Assembly (NCBI GenBank): GCA_024362935.1
Contig: JANCRA010000010.1
Coordinates: 5,882,501-5,946,500, forward strand
Length of the DNA: 64,000 nt
Direction: 5' to 3'
Origin: Setophaga petechia
Lineage: Eukaryota; Chordata; Aves; Passeriformes; Parulidae
Shown: one piece after another, positions 38,133 to 48,606 of the stretch
How the letters are laid out: each line of letters opens with the position of its first letter
Position numbering within the stretch: the stretch's first letter is position 1
Made by a program: the position numbers and the translations under genes
The notes under the pieces: model-generated
Told to the model about the DNA's origin: nothing
Databases searched by the model: none
The model's input: the letters and a program-made list of their open reading frames with translations, nothing else

Positions 38133-40823
38133 CTTCTTAATTCAATAAAGCAGTAACAATTGTCTGCTGAGAGTAAGTAGTGGGATCCCAGAAGCAGCTC
38201 AAAGACAGATGGCAGCAGCAGCATGCCTGTTTGGGGATAGTTCTCAAAGCACTCTCCAATTTGAAAGCCACAATCATATCAGCTGGAAAATTAATATGGC
38301 AGGTCACAACATAAGGTAGAGTGTGTAAAAATAAATTTCAGGGCATTAGCTGGCCTGGGCCAGCATCTCCATGGTGACTTGGTACTCCAAGAGGAATCAG
38401 GATTCATATCCCAATCTGCCAAAGGTCCCTTGAGCAGGTTGCTGAGGAGAAGATGACAGCACCATGCATGGGGTACAAGAGCTCACTTTAACTGGGCTTC
38501 ATCTTTTGGGATGGATCCCAGAACTGCTGGTCTTGCACTAACATACTGAGCTCCATCAAATACTGAGAGTATTTGCTTTTCTCAAAGCTTGAAAGGTTTT
38601 GCAATACATAGAGTATGTAGGCAAAACAGAGGCAGGTGAACCCAAGGACAGGCCTACAATAAGTATGCTACTTATTTCAGAGGAATCCAGAAATACAGGT
38701 AATTCAACTCTTTCTCAGGTCCCCAGAGTAATTTTAACACAGACCACTAGTTTTTAGCCAAACCTCTGCACTAGACCTGGTATTTTATCTGGTGGGTATC
38801 ATACTGAGAACAGAGGTTCTCAGGGGGAAAGGGCAGCAAGCAGTGCCTTCCAGGAGATCAGGACAGGCATGGGATGTCTTGTGGGGAGGAAGGACAACAT
38901 GGTATACCTGAGAGAACAGGAAGGTCTGAACAGAACCAGTGAGCAGCTCAGAGCCATGACAAAGCTGTTTTTGGAGGAACTTCGTATTCAAGGAGTCACA
39001 GGGACATGCCCTTTAGAGCTTCTAGGGTATTCTGCAATTAGAGGGGAAAAAAAACCCCACAACTAAAACCCCAAGGGGAGCTCCCACTCCTAGGTTCAAG
39101 CCCAGCAGTGCCCCACCCCATCCCACCTGCTGGTTGTTGCACTACACGTGCAGCCCTATATGTTTGCGTCCTTAGCAGGTTTTAATGGGGAACGCTTGCT
39201 GATCCTGCGATTCCTGCAGAGCTGAGCTACAAGCAGTGACAAGCTCGTTTGCTCTTTGGGGACAGGGCTTCAAATAGCTGCTGGCTTGTGGCAATTAAAA
39301 GGGGCAGAGCACTGCCTGCGACGCCGGCAGCCGCGCTGTGACTGATGCAAGCGCCGGCTGGAGCGCTCTGATAAGGACGTTGGATGATTCAGAATAATCT
39401 GGGCTTTGCTGAACAGATGAGCCCGAGTGTTTGTGCTTCTGCTTCTGTCTAATGGGAATACTGGGCTGTGCTCATCAGAAAGGGGAGAGGGCAGCTGCAG
39501 GTGGGAGGGCACCAAAACTTCCTCTCTCTAAGACTGGTGGGCACATCTCTCCTGCCTGCTGCTCAGGTCTCTTTCTTCCATGGAGGTCTCCAACTTGAGG
39601 GTCTGGCCAGTTTGCCCCCTCAGCTTGGACATAGCAAGGGGGTGGCAAAGGAGCTGGGGAGGGAAAAAAAAGTCAATGTAAAAACTTCCCATTTTGAAGG
39701 TTTTTTGCAATGCTGCTGCACAAACAGTGTGGCTCAATTAAGATACAGGAGATAGGCATCAAAGTGGGCAGGGAGCAAGAGAGGAAGGGGAGGGACACAC
39801 TTGTTGCTCTTCAGTCTTTAAAAACAACTTCTAGCTGGTGTGGTGCTGCGTTGCATACATGCCTTAACTCCTTCTGACAAACCTTTAATCTCACCACCCT
39901 GCTGCATAGTCTACTCCCATTCCATTAAGATCACATTTTGCTCCCTGGATTTCCAGAGCCATTCTAACAATTTGGCTTTGATTTACTCAAAGCAGAAAGC
40001 CATGCCACCGGCACAGTCTATTTACAACATAAACTGGCTCCAGAATGGAAATATCCCCCCTTCGGCTGTCCTTGATCAAAAGGTTTGTAGCTGAGATAAA
40101 ACACCATTTAAATCAGAGTTAAAATAGTCAGTTTTCATAGTCTGTCAGCACCATACCCCTCAGATCTGGGCTGTCCAGGAGCACAGCTGCATATCATATC
40201 TCTAAAAAAGCTGGGTATGGCAGGAGGGTGAGGTCTGGGAGCAAGCCTTGAATTAAGATGGTGAGAAATACCTCTGCAGGCATGAACAGCTGTTCCACAA
40301 ACACCTCACTGCATACACAGGACTGCTTTCAGAAATCTCTGAGGCTTTTCAGCCCACCACACTATGTAAATCCCTTTTTAGTATCTAAATGTGACCATGG
40401 CCAAGAGACAGGGCCAGAAAGAAGCAAGGTGGTTCATTGTGGTGGGAGCCCACACAGCTCTAAAAATAGCACTGGTGATCAGCTAAATTCAGGTTACAAG
40501 AGACACTGACAAGATGCCACCACCTCTGTCTTTAAGGACCAGACAGACCTTGTATGTCACTATAATTCAGGGTGGGAAGAACCATGTCACAACATCTCCC
40601 TTGCTGGGGTTGTCCCACTGGGCACCTCTTGCAGCACCAAAGGCGCAGACCTGGGACAGCGCCGTAGGGGTGGGTGCAGAGTGGGGGCTAAAGCGCCTGA
40701 CACCCTCTGTTACAGCCACCCTGCTCTCTGCAGCTTGTAGAAGGACCGTAAATAGGAATGAATTCAGCTGGGATTAACTCAATCCCCATCAAAGCACTGA
40801 AAGCTCTTGAAGTTTCCTCCTAA

Positions 40824-41560
40824 GCGCTCCCCGAGGCAGCGCAGCGTTCCGGCAGCAAACACACATCACAAACCGGAGCGCACAGGCGAGGGCTGCACCG
40901 CCCTGCGCAGCTCCTGCTCTCGGGGCTGCAGCGAGTGCACCAAGAGGAGCTGAGCGACTCAAACACGGAGAGAATTCACACACTCGACCGGCAGGAAAAC
41001 CTGGACCAGCACCCGCGCGAGCAAAATATCCCCATCCACCACCACGGGCTGTAAGGGATCTTTATCCCTCGGCCCGGTGATGTTCAGGAGGAGGGAAGGA
41101 AAGCTAGGAGCCGCCACAGCAGAGCTCTCAAAGAGACAGGGAGCCGCTGACTCGGTACCCTGCTCCACTATGGAAAGCTTGACAGCCGCTTCCGATCCTC
41201 AGCTGGCTTTTCTTTTTAATGATGAAGTGATCGGGGAGTTGGAAGCCAGAGGAAAACCATGTCTCATCCAAGCAAACAGCTCGTTGTAACTTAATGTACC
41301 GAGGGAAGGAGGGCGCGGGGCTCAGTTCGAGCGGCTCGCCGGGCTCGGCATGTAGCGAGAGGAAAGGAGGCCACTTCCCATCCCTCGGGAGGGCTCCTCT
41401 TCACTTGCCGTTGTTTTAATTACCCCTCGGCACCGCAGCATCGCTCCAGCCCGCGGGAAGCCAGGCTCTCCCGTGCCCTCCGAACAATTTACCGTGTCAC
41501 CACAGCCCCTGCTGGGTCCCCATGGCTCAGCCGAACCTGCCGTGAGCGGAGAGGACCCAC
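40824..41560. promoter_or_regulatory. CpG island inside the BSN intron
   Basis: By hand count roughly 50 CpG in about 740 bp, against a CpG-poor neighbourhood. Sub-blocks include CCCGCGCGAGC, GGGCGCGGGGC, GAGCGGCTCGCCGGGC and CCCGCGGGAAG. No recognised repeat and no convincing exon. It lies between the two halves of zinc finger 1. A minus-strand start here could give a transcript whose first BSN exon is 25796-24990. That is a hypothesis. Confidence 0.45.
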
Positions 41561-41639
41561 CCTGAGCAGCACCAGCCCCCTCAGTCACCAGCAAGCGTTT
41601 AGCCAAAATCTTCTTTGACATTTTCTGCCAGCGAATTTT

Positions 41640-41800
41640 GCATTATTTGAATCATCCACGCAGAGCACAGCAAAAGGCGGCACATTGGGAGAAACAGCCA
41701 GAATTACTCATGAGCATTTTCTTTTCACGGGCTCTAACTTAAATTGTGATCTGTCAAAGAGATGAGTCGCACGTCATTGTGGATGGCTGGGAGAAGCTCC
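41640..41800. promoter_or_regulatory. Candidate conserved element with AP-1/CRE-like half sites
   Basis: Non-repetitive block directly next to the CpG island with GAATTACTCATGAGC, ATGAGTCGCACGTCATTG and AATTGTGATCTGTCAAAG. ACGTCA is a CRE half site and TGAGTCG is close to AP-1. Inferred from motif content only. Confidence 0.25.
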
Positions 41801-44579
41801 TGCTCGGGCTGCAGCAGGGGCCAAAAAGGCAAATAAGCCAATTCTAAGTAGAAAGGCTCAGCAGGAGCAAGTGTGCTACTCTCCAGCTCCATTTGAGTTG
41901 CTTCATTCAGTGTTAATCACCCCATTAAAAAATTAAAGTCCACCAAGGGATAACAGACACATCCTTCACTGCCACGCTGCAGATACAGGATGGAACACCT
42001 GGTATAGGGATAAAGGGATTAAGAGGTGAAGGGCAACGGTGAGGAAGGACTAAAACATGGCAAATATGCATAAACATACAACCTGTTAGTTCAGGGTGAT
42101 AAATCTCATGTTCCTATTAATATTTTCTCACCATTAAAAAATCCACAGAAATTCTGTGCAGCCACAAAGAGCAGATTTTTAGTGCCCAGCTCACAGGGAG
42201 CTCTTGAGGAGAGCTGTAGGGCAGAAAGCACTGGTCCCACCTGCCCATGGGGCAGATGCTGACCTCAGACACTGGGATGGAGCAGCCCTGTGGCAGCAGA
42301 TGAGGCCAAGCATCCCTGCCCAGGTGGCTGCAGCCCAAATTGCTGTATCCTTAGGAGAAGGTAGCAGGCATGCCAAGCCCCAGCTCCTGCAAACAGCATC
42401 ACCCACTGTCCATGCAGGTCACTGCTGGCTGAAGCTCTGCTAAAAACAAAGAAAAACTGGACTAAACACACATCTCGCTCCTATTGCACAGCAGGATCCA
42501 ATGGAAAATTTCTCCCAGATCTGCAACGTAATGCCAACGACAGATTTATTTTTACAGCTATATGGTGAAGGAGGATGATCTCAAAAGACAAATCATTCTA
42601 AAATGGGCAACTTGACTCAGCAACACAGAGGTCTGGCTGAAAATAGGGTACAACCTACCACATACACACACAAAAAGCCAGAACAAAACACCACAGCAGA
42701 ACAAAAACACTACTTGCCCAAGGGGGTCCAGGGGTTTGATCTGATACAGGAGGAAAAAACACACCTCAGAACTTGCTGACAGGTGAACACAAGGAAGGAC
42801 AACTGCTGACAGGACCAGCCCCACCTCCCCACAGACACCACAAGCATGACACCAGTGTGAAATGCCCCAAGGGATGCTAGACCAGAGAAACATTTATTTT
42901 TCAGACTCAACACCTATTCTTTAAAATGAGAGGGAACTATAACCTCTAAACAGAGCCTTGTGTTTATCCATGAGCACAATAATACAGGTGCAGGAGATGC
43001 AGGACCACACATATGCCAGTGGCTGAGGCTGGAGGTGCTTCATGGCCAGGAAGACAAACACTTGTTAAGGTCCCAAGGGCAGGAGAAAACCTTGTTGGCT
43101 TTGCCTTGTTCAGCTAGAGAAGAGACTGTGTAAATGTACAATCACTGTCACATTTTATCCTCTGCCATCCCTCCCATTGCAAAGAGCTACATCCAACATG
43201 GAGCTGATGCACCCAGAGGAAACTCAGAAATGGGGCCCTTTGAAAGCAGGGTAAGAAGAGCTTCACAATTTCAATATTTGAGCTTTTTTCAGTCATTTGC
43301 TAAATGACTGAGGTGATGCTGTGGGCAGGCACCCCTCGTGACAGTGGTGGAGAAGGCTTTGGGCCACAGACATTCCTGCAGTGCCAACAAGCCCCACTCC
43401 TCCCACCAAAGATGCTCTGCATTGTGTCACCCTTCAGCTTCCCCCAACTTCTTTTTTCCACTTTACCCAAATTTTCTTATACTACTGAGCAGAAAACCAT
43501 CTGCTGTGAGGTTATGACAGGATAAACACAGCCCTACACAATGCTCACATTATTTCAGTCTCATCTCTTCAGCTAATGGTCTGTTTTCCATTAATACAAT
43601 TTAAATATTTACTTAAAAACTTTAAATTATTTTTGTGGCTACCTCCTCTTGCTACAGATAACTCAAGAGGTGCTGAGAATTTTCTTCTGTCAAACAACCC
43701 TGACCACTGTTGGGAAACCAACCAGCAAGTTTTTAATTCTCCTTAAGACTTTTCACATTTTGCTTGCTGAAGGTCCGTGACCAAAGGTTTGTGATGAGCT
43801 TACATGGCACAGAGCGTTCAGGGAACAGATTTGCTCTCAAATATTTTAAATATTTCATAATTCATTATATTCATAGCATAAAAAGTACAAAGAACCTCTT
43901 CAATCTCCGTAAGTGGAGCTAAAAACGTGGGGCAGAACTGAAGTTTAACAATTATAAGTCATAAATACAGACACAAATACAGCAAATAAAATCAAAACAG
44001 CTCGGGGACAAAAGCAGGGCCTTCTAAAAGAAAGTAATTTGGTAAAGAACACACATGTATAAACATGTTCCCTTTATTCAGGGAGGTGCATCTGAATATT
44101 TATGAAACTGCCTCTAATAAACACTACTTCTAATTGAAAGAGGCACAATAGAAATGTAAGGCAGACAAGAAAGGTTTCCTGTAATCCCAAGTGGTTCCAA
44201 GCAGACCTATTAGGCAGCCAGGCATTTTGAGTTTCATTTCAGCTCTAACTAAAGCACACGTTTTAATGCTGTGCTGCTGCTCTTGATTAAAATCAAACTC
44301 AAGTTCCTCATGTTTTTGGTTTAGCGCTTAGGATGGTGAGAAAACAAATTAAAAGAAACCCAACAAATTTTAAGAGAAGACTGAAGAAGAAATTAATTTA
44401 TCAAATTAGCAATATGCAGCAGCACTTCAAAACCCCAGAGAAGCAGAAAGGATGCCTGCAGGTTACTCCTTATGATACCAAACAGAGCAAATCCAATCAG
44501 ATGAACATGCTGCTGGATCAGTCAGGCGAAAGCCACAGGAGCAGCAGAACAAAGTAAAAGATGTATAAAAAGAGGATTT

Positions 44580-44780
44580 TCTAAACCTATTGTACTGGTT
44601 TGAAACTGAGCTATTCCCCCTGGAGGAGATGACAGCATCACTGGTATGGTCCTGCAGAACAAGCTGTCCAAAAACACCCTCAGAGACAACAGAGAGGAAA
44701 AGTAGAAAAAAGTTTTAATGAGAAATTAAAAATCATACTAGAATGTGAAAGCTGCAATGTTGCACTTAAAATAACACATC
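44580..44780. mobile_element. Possible LTR fragment of an endogenous retrovirus
   Basis: TATTGTACTGGTTTGAAACTG is like the start of some passerine ERV LTRs. An A-rich stretch with AGTTTTAATGAGAAATT follows. No retroviral coding frame, primer-binding site or matching second LTR was seen. Edges are guesses. It may instead be unrelated unique sequence. Confidence 0.25.
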
Positions 44781-46039
44781 TCCATTCAGAAACCTATTTT
44801 CTGCACAGGACTGGAAACAAACTGCTAGATTTTAGCACTTTTTTTAAAAATTTGTTGTCTTTAATGGCGCCACAATTGCTCCCTGCTTGATAATTCCCTT
44901 TCCTTGCTTAAAATAACTGTCTATGGCAAGAGCTCTGACCTTCAGGAATAAGTGAATGAACAAGGAAAGCAGCCCGCCAGCACACGACCAAATTGAAAAC
45001 GATGACAGCAGCTATTTCAGGGCACGGGATGAACTGAGGGAACAATATAATTATCTACATGTAAAATATGAGTGACACCAGCAGCAGACAGGAACTTCTG
45101 TTTGCCCAGTCTTGTGAAACAAGAACGAGCTGCTGCTCAAAGGAATAAACAGACAGTGAAATAAAAACCCAAAAAGAGATTTTGTTTTTCTCAGCAAGCG
45201 ATCAACTCAAGATGCCACAGAAGCTGATTGCTTCGTCAGCACAGAAATTCATCACTTGCTTTTAAGATAAAATGACCATCAAGCCAAACAAAAAGGAATA
45301 AAATAACAGCCAAAGAAAAAAAGGGAATTATGTGCTTCTGAGGAGAAGGTATTACCAAAGTACAAAGTGAAGGTGTTGCAGTCAATCCTTCTCTGAAAAA
45401 TCTGCTCTTGGAGTTGAACGTGGCAAGACAGGGCTTGATGGATTACAGCACACACACTAAGTCTATTATTTTCTTTAAACACATATTACAAAAAGCTATT
45501 TTATGCTATGGATATATATACAAGTAAAAGACTAATGAAAACAAAGTGTTTATACATGATTTATATTTACATACAACTCTCAAAACAGTTTGAGAGATCA
45601 TTGTGCCAAACCAGCCCTGTGGCTCCTACCTCACCATGCCAGTGGTTTCTGGCAGTTTCACAGATTGCACAGGAGAGGCTGTACCAAGCAAAACACAATT
45701 TTGGTTTTCTTGGGTTTGATTTTCTTAGAAAATGTGGTATTTTTGATGATTTAATCCTGCTAGAGAGCCTTGAAAGCAGAAAGAAGTCACAAATTCATAT
45801 CTACTGCAGCACAAAGTGGCAGTATCAACTATACACACAAAAGTACATTCATAAGGAAATGCAAACAGAAAATACAACACTTCATGCAGCCACCCTGCAG
45901 CACCTGCTGGGCTGGAGGGACCAGACTGTGTGGATGTTTTCCCTGTGAGGGGAGGCAGTGGAGCAGCTGGGCCCAGCATGACCACCCTTGGAAGGTTCCA
46001 GGACCCAATGGGGTACAGTCTTGAGATCCCTTCCCTGCT

Positions 46040-46095
46040 TGCTGCTTTGAGCAGAGGTTGAACAGGTAACTTCCAGAGATCTTTCCCAACCCACC
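46040..46095 (+). mobile_element. Short older CR1 tail
   Basis: TGCTGCTTTGAGCAGAGG, TTGAACAGGTAACTTCCAGA and GATCTTTCCCAACCCA match the CR1 3' tail variant with the 'gacctccagaggtcccttccaacc' end. Decayed. The upstream extent is unclear. Confidence 0.6.
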
Positions 46096-46929
46096 AAGAT
46101 AGAGAGTATCCTTCCAGCTGCCTCCACCACCCCCCAGTAACAGCACCAGGATGCTTCAGGCACCTCTCTGTGTGACTCTGGAATAGCAGCACAAGGAATG
46201 ATGTTGAGGAAAATGAGTCACACTTCCAACAAGGCAGCAACCACTGCTGCTCCCCCAGCCAGCCCATCACACGGGCTGCTAACATGAGCTGCAAACACTT
46301 CTCTTGGACAACTGTTTTCATCCCCCAGCTCCCACAACGACCTACTTACAAGTTATAAGGTTGCTTGCTGCTGAAATGCATATTAAACTCAGGACAGACC
46401 AAAAAAACAACCTCTTTTTCCATTTCAGGTCCAATTTTTTTGATTTGATGTTTTAAAATGCTCTGCAGTCAAACACATTTCTGAGGGCACAGAGACCTAG
46501 AGATGCCAAGAGCAAAATGGCCTAGAGCAGCTAAGCAAAGTTTCTGTGCACAGATATATTTTAACATTGGTATCTGCAAGAGAGACTCGGGGTAGAGCCC
46601 ACTGTGGGTAAAGCAGAAGAGACAAGATCAGAAACTGAGAAACTGTTGCATTCTTATTTTGTTATTTCCTTGTTAACTGATACTATTCAGAGTAACTGGA
46701 CAACTTTCAAGGCAGTGCTTGGACATCAAATAATGCTTGGCAAATCTAATTAAAGATTAAACTTATAAGTGAAACAGGTAAGTAGCCCATGGCATTTCTT
46801 TACAGAACCCCGAATTTCCACCTCAGGGCTCTTTATTAAGATCTGAGACCTTATTCAGACCTTTGCAGAAGTAAATACCTGTGAAGCAATATCATGAACC
46901 AGCTAATCATGCATCATTACAGCAGGGGT

Positions 46930-47252
46930 ATCTCTTTCATGGGGCAAGACTATTTACAAGGGCATGTAGTGACAGGACGGGGGGAATGGGTTCAAATTCA
47001 AAGAGAGTATGTTACACTGGATAAAAGGAAAAATTTCTTTACTATCAGCATAGTGGTGCACTGGAAAAGGTTGCCCAAGGAAGCTGTGAATGTCACATCC
47101 CTGGAAGTGTTCAGTGCCAGGCTGGATGGAGCTTGGAGCAACCTGGTCTAGTGCCTTCCACTAGAAGGCATCCCTGCTCATGGGAGGAGGCTGGAACTGT
47201 GTGATCTTCAAGGTCCCTTCCAACCCAAACCATTCCATAACTCTATGATTTC
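46930..47252 (+). mobile_element. CR1 LINE fragment
   Basis: About 320 bp of CR1 3' region: GGCATGTAGTGACAGGACGG, GGATAAAAGGAAAAATTTCT, AAAGGTTGCCCAAGGAAGCT, CTGGAAGTGTTCAGTGCCAG, GGTCCCTTCCAACCCAAACC, CATAACTCTATGATTTC. GTGCCTTCCACTAGAAGGCA is a small internal inverted duplication. Confidence 0.95.
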
Positions 47253-47594
47253 TTCCATCAGGATAAAGGACTGCAAGGCAGGAGTTCCTCAAACAAGGAT
47301 GTTTAGACACTGCTGTGTCTAGCATCAGGAGCAAGCATTGCACAAAATGGCTACTGGCGGTAAATCCTGGGCATCCAGGGGGCTTCAGTGCCTAAATCCT
47401 GTCTTATCAAGCACTGGAGTGGCACGGTTGCTTTTCAAAGTGCAGCTTTAAGTCTCTGTTTTAAGATCAGAAACCCCTGCAGTTTGGCTCTAAACAGCTG
47501 AAAAAACCATCCAATCACTTCCCACCCTGTGTGGAGATCTGCGACCTGAGAGATTGGCACAGGGAGCCCCTCACCTCAGCCAGCCCCAGCACCC

Positions 47595-47850
47595 ACCACC
47601 CGCACCGCTGCCGGATCCGCCCCCAGAGCCCTGAGCATCCATCTCGCACATCCCACGGCGGGAACGCTCCTCCCCCGGCCCTGCCGCGTGTCGCGCACGA
47701 CTCCTGGCGCTCCCCTCCCTGCGCCGAGCGTGACGCGGCTGGAGCCCACCAGAACCTGCTGTGACTCAGGGGCTGAGACACTGCTCACCGCAGCCTGGAG
47801 CGCAGCCCCCTGCTGCTGGCGAGCCCTCCGACTCGGGGACAATTCTGAGA
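47595..47850. promoter_or_regulatory. CpG island just downstream of the BSN ZnF1 exon
   Basis: By hand count about 24 CpG in some 250 bp: CCGCACCGCTGCCGGATCCGC, CTGCCGCGTGTCGCGCACG, GCGCCGAGCGTGACGCGGC. It starts about 250 bp into the intron after the 48106 donor. No exon fits on the BSN strand. It may be a CpG-rich shoulder of the exon or an internal promoter. Confidence 0.4.
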
Positions 47851-48099
47851 ATGGAGAATTCAGCCTGTTTTGGCGTCTCAGCAGAGACTGAGCCTTGGTA
47901 ATCTACCAACGCCCTTCAACTAATTTATCTGCCCCATTTCATCAAAGCTCACACTAGCACAATTATTCCCTTATTACCAGTAGAGCCCTTGCTCCTGGTC
48001 AATGCTTTGCACCTGCCAAAAGCAAAGGTGCAACTTCTGTGCTCGGAGGAAGCAAGAACCCACCCGAAGCAGCCAAGAGGCTGCATGAGGAAGAGGAGG

Positions 48100-48108
48100 C
48101 ATTACCTG
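48100..48108 (-). other. BSN: Splice donor of the BSN ZnF1 exon
   Basis: CAG|GTAATG on the minus strand. The exon ends at 48106 and the intron begins at 48105. Cutting here leaves phase 0, and the joined reading HLTQ-VKEWLC restores the known Bassoon zinc-finger sequence. Confidence 0.93.
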
Positions 48109-48505
48109 GGTGAGGTGCGGGTTGGGGTTGAAGCCACACTGGTTGCAGACCTTGCTGTGACACTGAGTGCAGGCATTGAAGTTAGGCTGGCCGGGGGAGG
48201 AGGTGAGCTCTGTTGTCTTGCAGATGGGGCAGAGGGTGCTGCTGGGGAGGGGGGCGATCTGCGGGACGGAGTAGGGAGAGGTGGGGGTGCTGCCCCGCTC
48301 CGGTGACACCGAGGGAGACCTCCCCGGGCCCTGGCTCCTGGCGTCCACCTGCAGCGTCCTCCGCGGCCCCTCTGCCGCCGCTGCAGGCTGGCCCCGGCCC
48401 CGCATCTCCCGCGGGCTCTGGGAGCTGCCGGCAGTCTGTGCGAGGGAGGGCGATGCTGACCGCTGGCCCCCGGCTTGGTCCAGCTGCTCCGGTCTCCTCA
48501 GCGTG
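48106..48505 (-). CDS. BSN: Bassoon (BSN) internal coding exon with first part of zinc finger 1
   Basis: Internal coding exon of Bassoon, a very large cytomatrix protein of the presynaptic active zone. The exon is 400 nt: one base completes a split codon (read as Ser if the upstream exon supplies AG or TC), then 133 codons follow. Residues 1-90 are Ser/Pro/Gln-rich and disordered in character, with the stretches GPRRTLQVD, RSPSVSPERGSTPTSPYSVP and QIAPLPSS typical of Bassoon. Three Cys pairs follow at residues 92/95 (CPIC), 112/115 (CTQC) and 120/123 (CNQC), then GFNPNPHLTQ. The fourth pair of this Piccolo/Bassoon zinc finger is encoded by the next exon. Boundaries rest on an upstream TTTCAG acceptor and a CAG|GTAATG donor. 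The frame closes with a stop just upstream of the acceptor and is open through it. Piccolo was considered, but CPICKTTEL and the HLTQ ending fit Bassoon. In the family these fingers are known to contact presynaptic partners such as Siah1; that is family knowledge, not visible here. Confidence 0.95.
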
Positions 48506-48540
48506 CTGAAACACCATCAAAACACACAAAATTAGCCCGG
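48506..48540 (-). other. BSN: Splice acceptor and branch point of the BSN ZnF1 exon
   Basis: Read on the minus strand, the intron ends …GTGTTTCAG at 48506 after a T-rich tract that is broken by several G and A bases. A CTAAT branch-point match places its A at 48532, 26 nt from the intron end. A TGA in the coding frame lies 11 nt upstream of the exon start, so the acceptor must be here or downstream. The next AGs give poorer tracts. Confidence 0.85.
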
Positions 48541-48560
48541 GTTTCAAACATTTGTATGTC

Positions 48561-48606
48561 AGTTAATGCAGAAAACTGCTACAGTTAATGCAGAAAACTG
48601 CTACAG
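48561..48606. repeat. 22-bp tandem duplication near the ZnF1 exon acceptor
   Basis: AGTTAATGCAGAAAACTGCTAC occurs twice, head to tail, with no mismatch (48561-48582 and 48583-48604). On the BSN strand each copy contains ATTAAC, a branch-point-like motif, lying about 55 and 77 nt upstream of the acceptor. Confidence 0.9.

Larger units (their letters stand above)
25797..48105 (-). other. BSN: BSN intron between the two visible exons (22.3 kb)
   Basis: This intron separates the two halves of zinc finger 1. I find no further coding exon. It holds CpG-rich islands at 33480-34260, 40824-41560 and 47595-47850, CR1 fragments at 32334, 36215, 46040 and 46930, an old CR1/L3-like copy at 29150-30010, a compound CRE/AP-1 motif at 35958, a T17 tract at 38116, a possible LTR piece at 44580-44780, and constrained-looking blocks near 33010-33230 and 41640-41800. 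Stretches such as 25800-29100, 30000-32300, 37000-40800 and 42000-44500 show nothing recognisable beyond ordinary intron sequence. Confidence 0.85.

Noticed and set aside
45725..46321. A 198-codon minus-strand frame
   Set aside because: It runs across an old CR1 tail (46040-46095) and unique intron. No domain, splice context or plausible composition.
24990..48505. Assignment of the exons to Piccolo (PCLO) instead of Bassoon
   Set aside because: The fingers are shared by both, but CPICKTTEL, HLTQ, MDMTTAPRSKSQQQLHSP and GKLFGFGASLLTQAS are Bassoon-type, and the linker lacks Piccolo's long PKP-type repeats.
48490..48512. Half of an RE1/NRSE silencer (TTCAGCAC) at the ZnF1 exon acceptor
   Set aside because: The second half (GGACAG-type) is absent. 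The match is explained by the TTTCAG splice acceptor followed by coding sequence.
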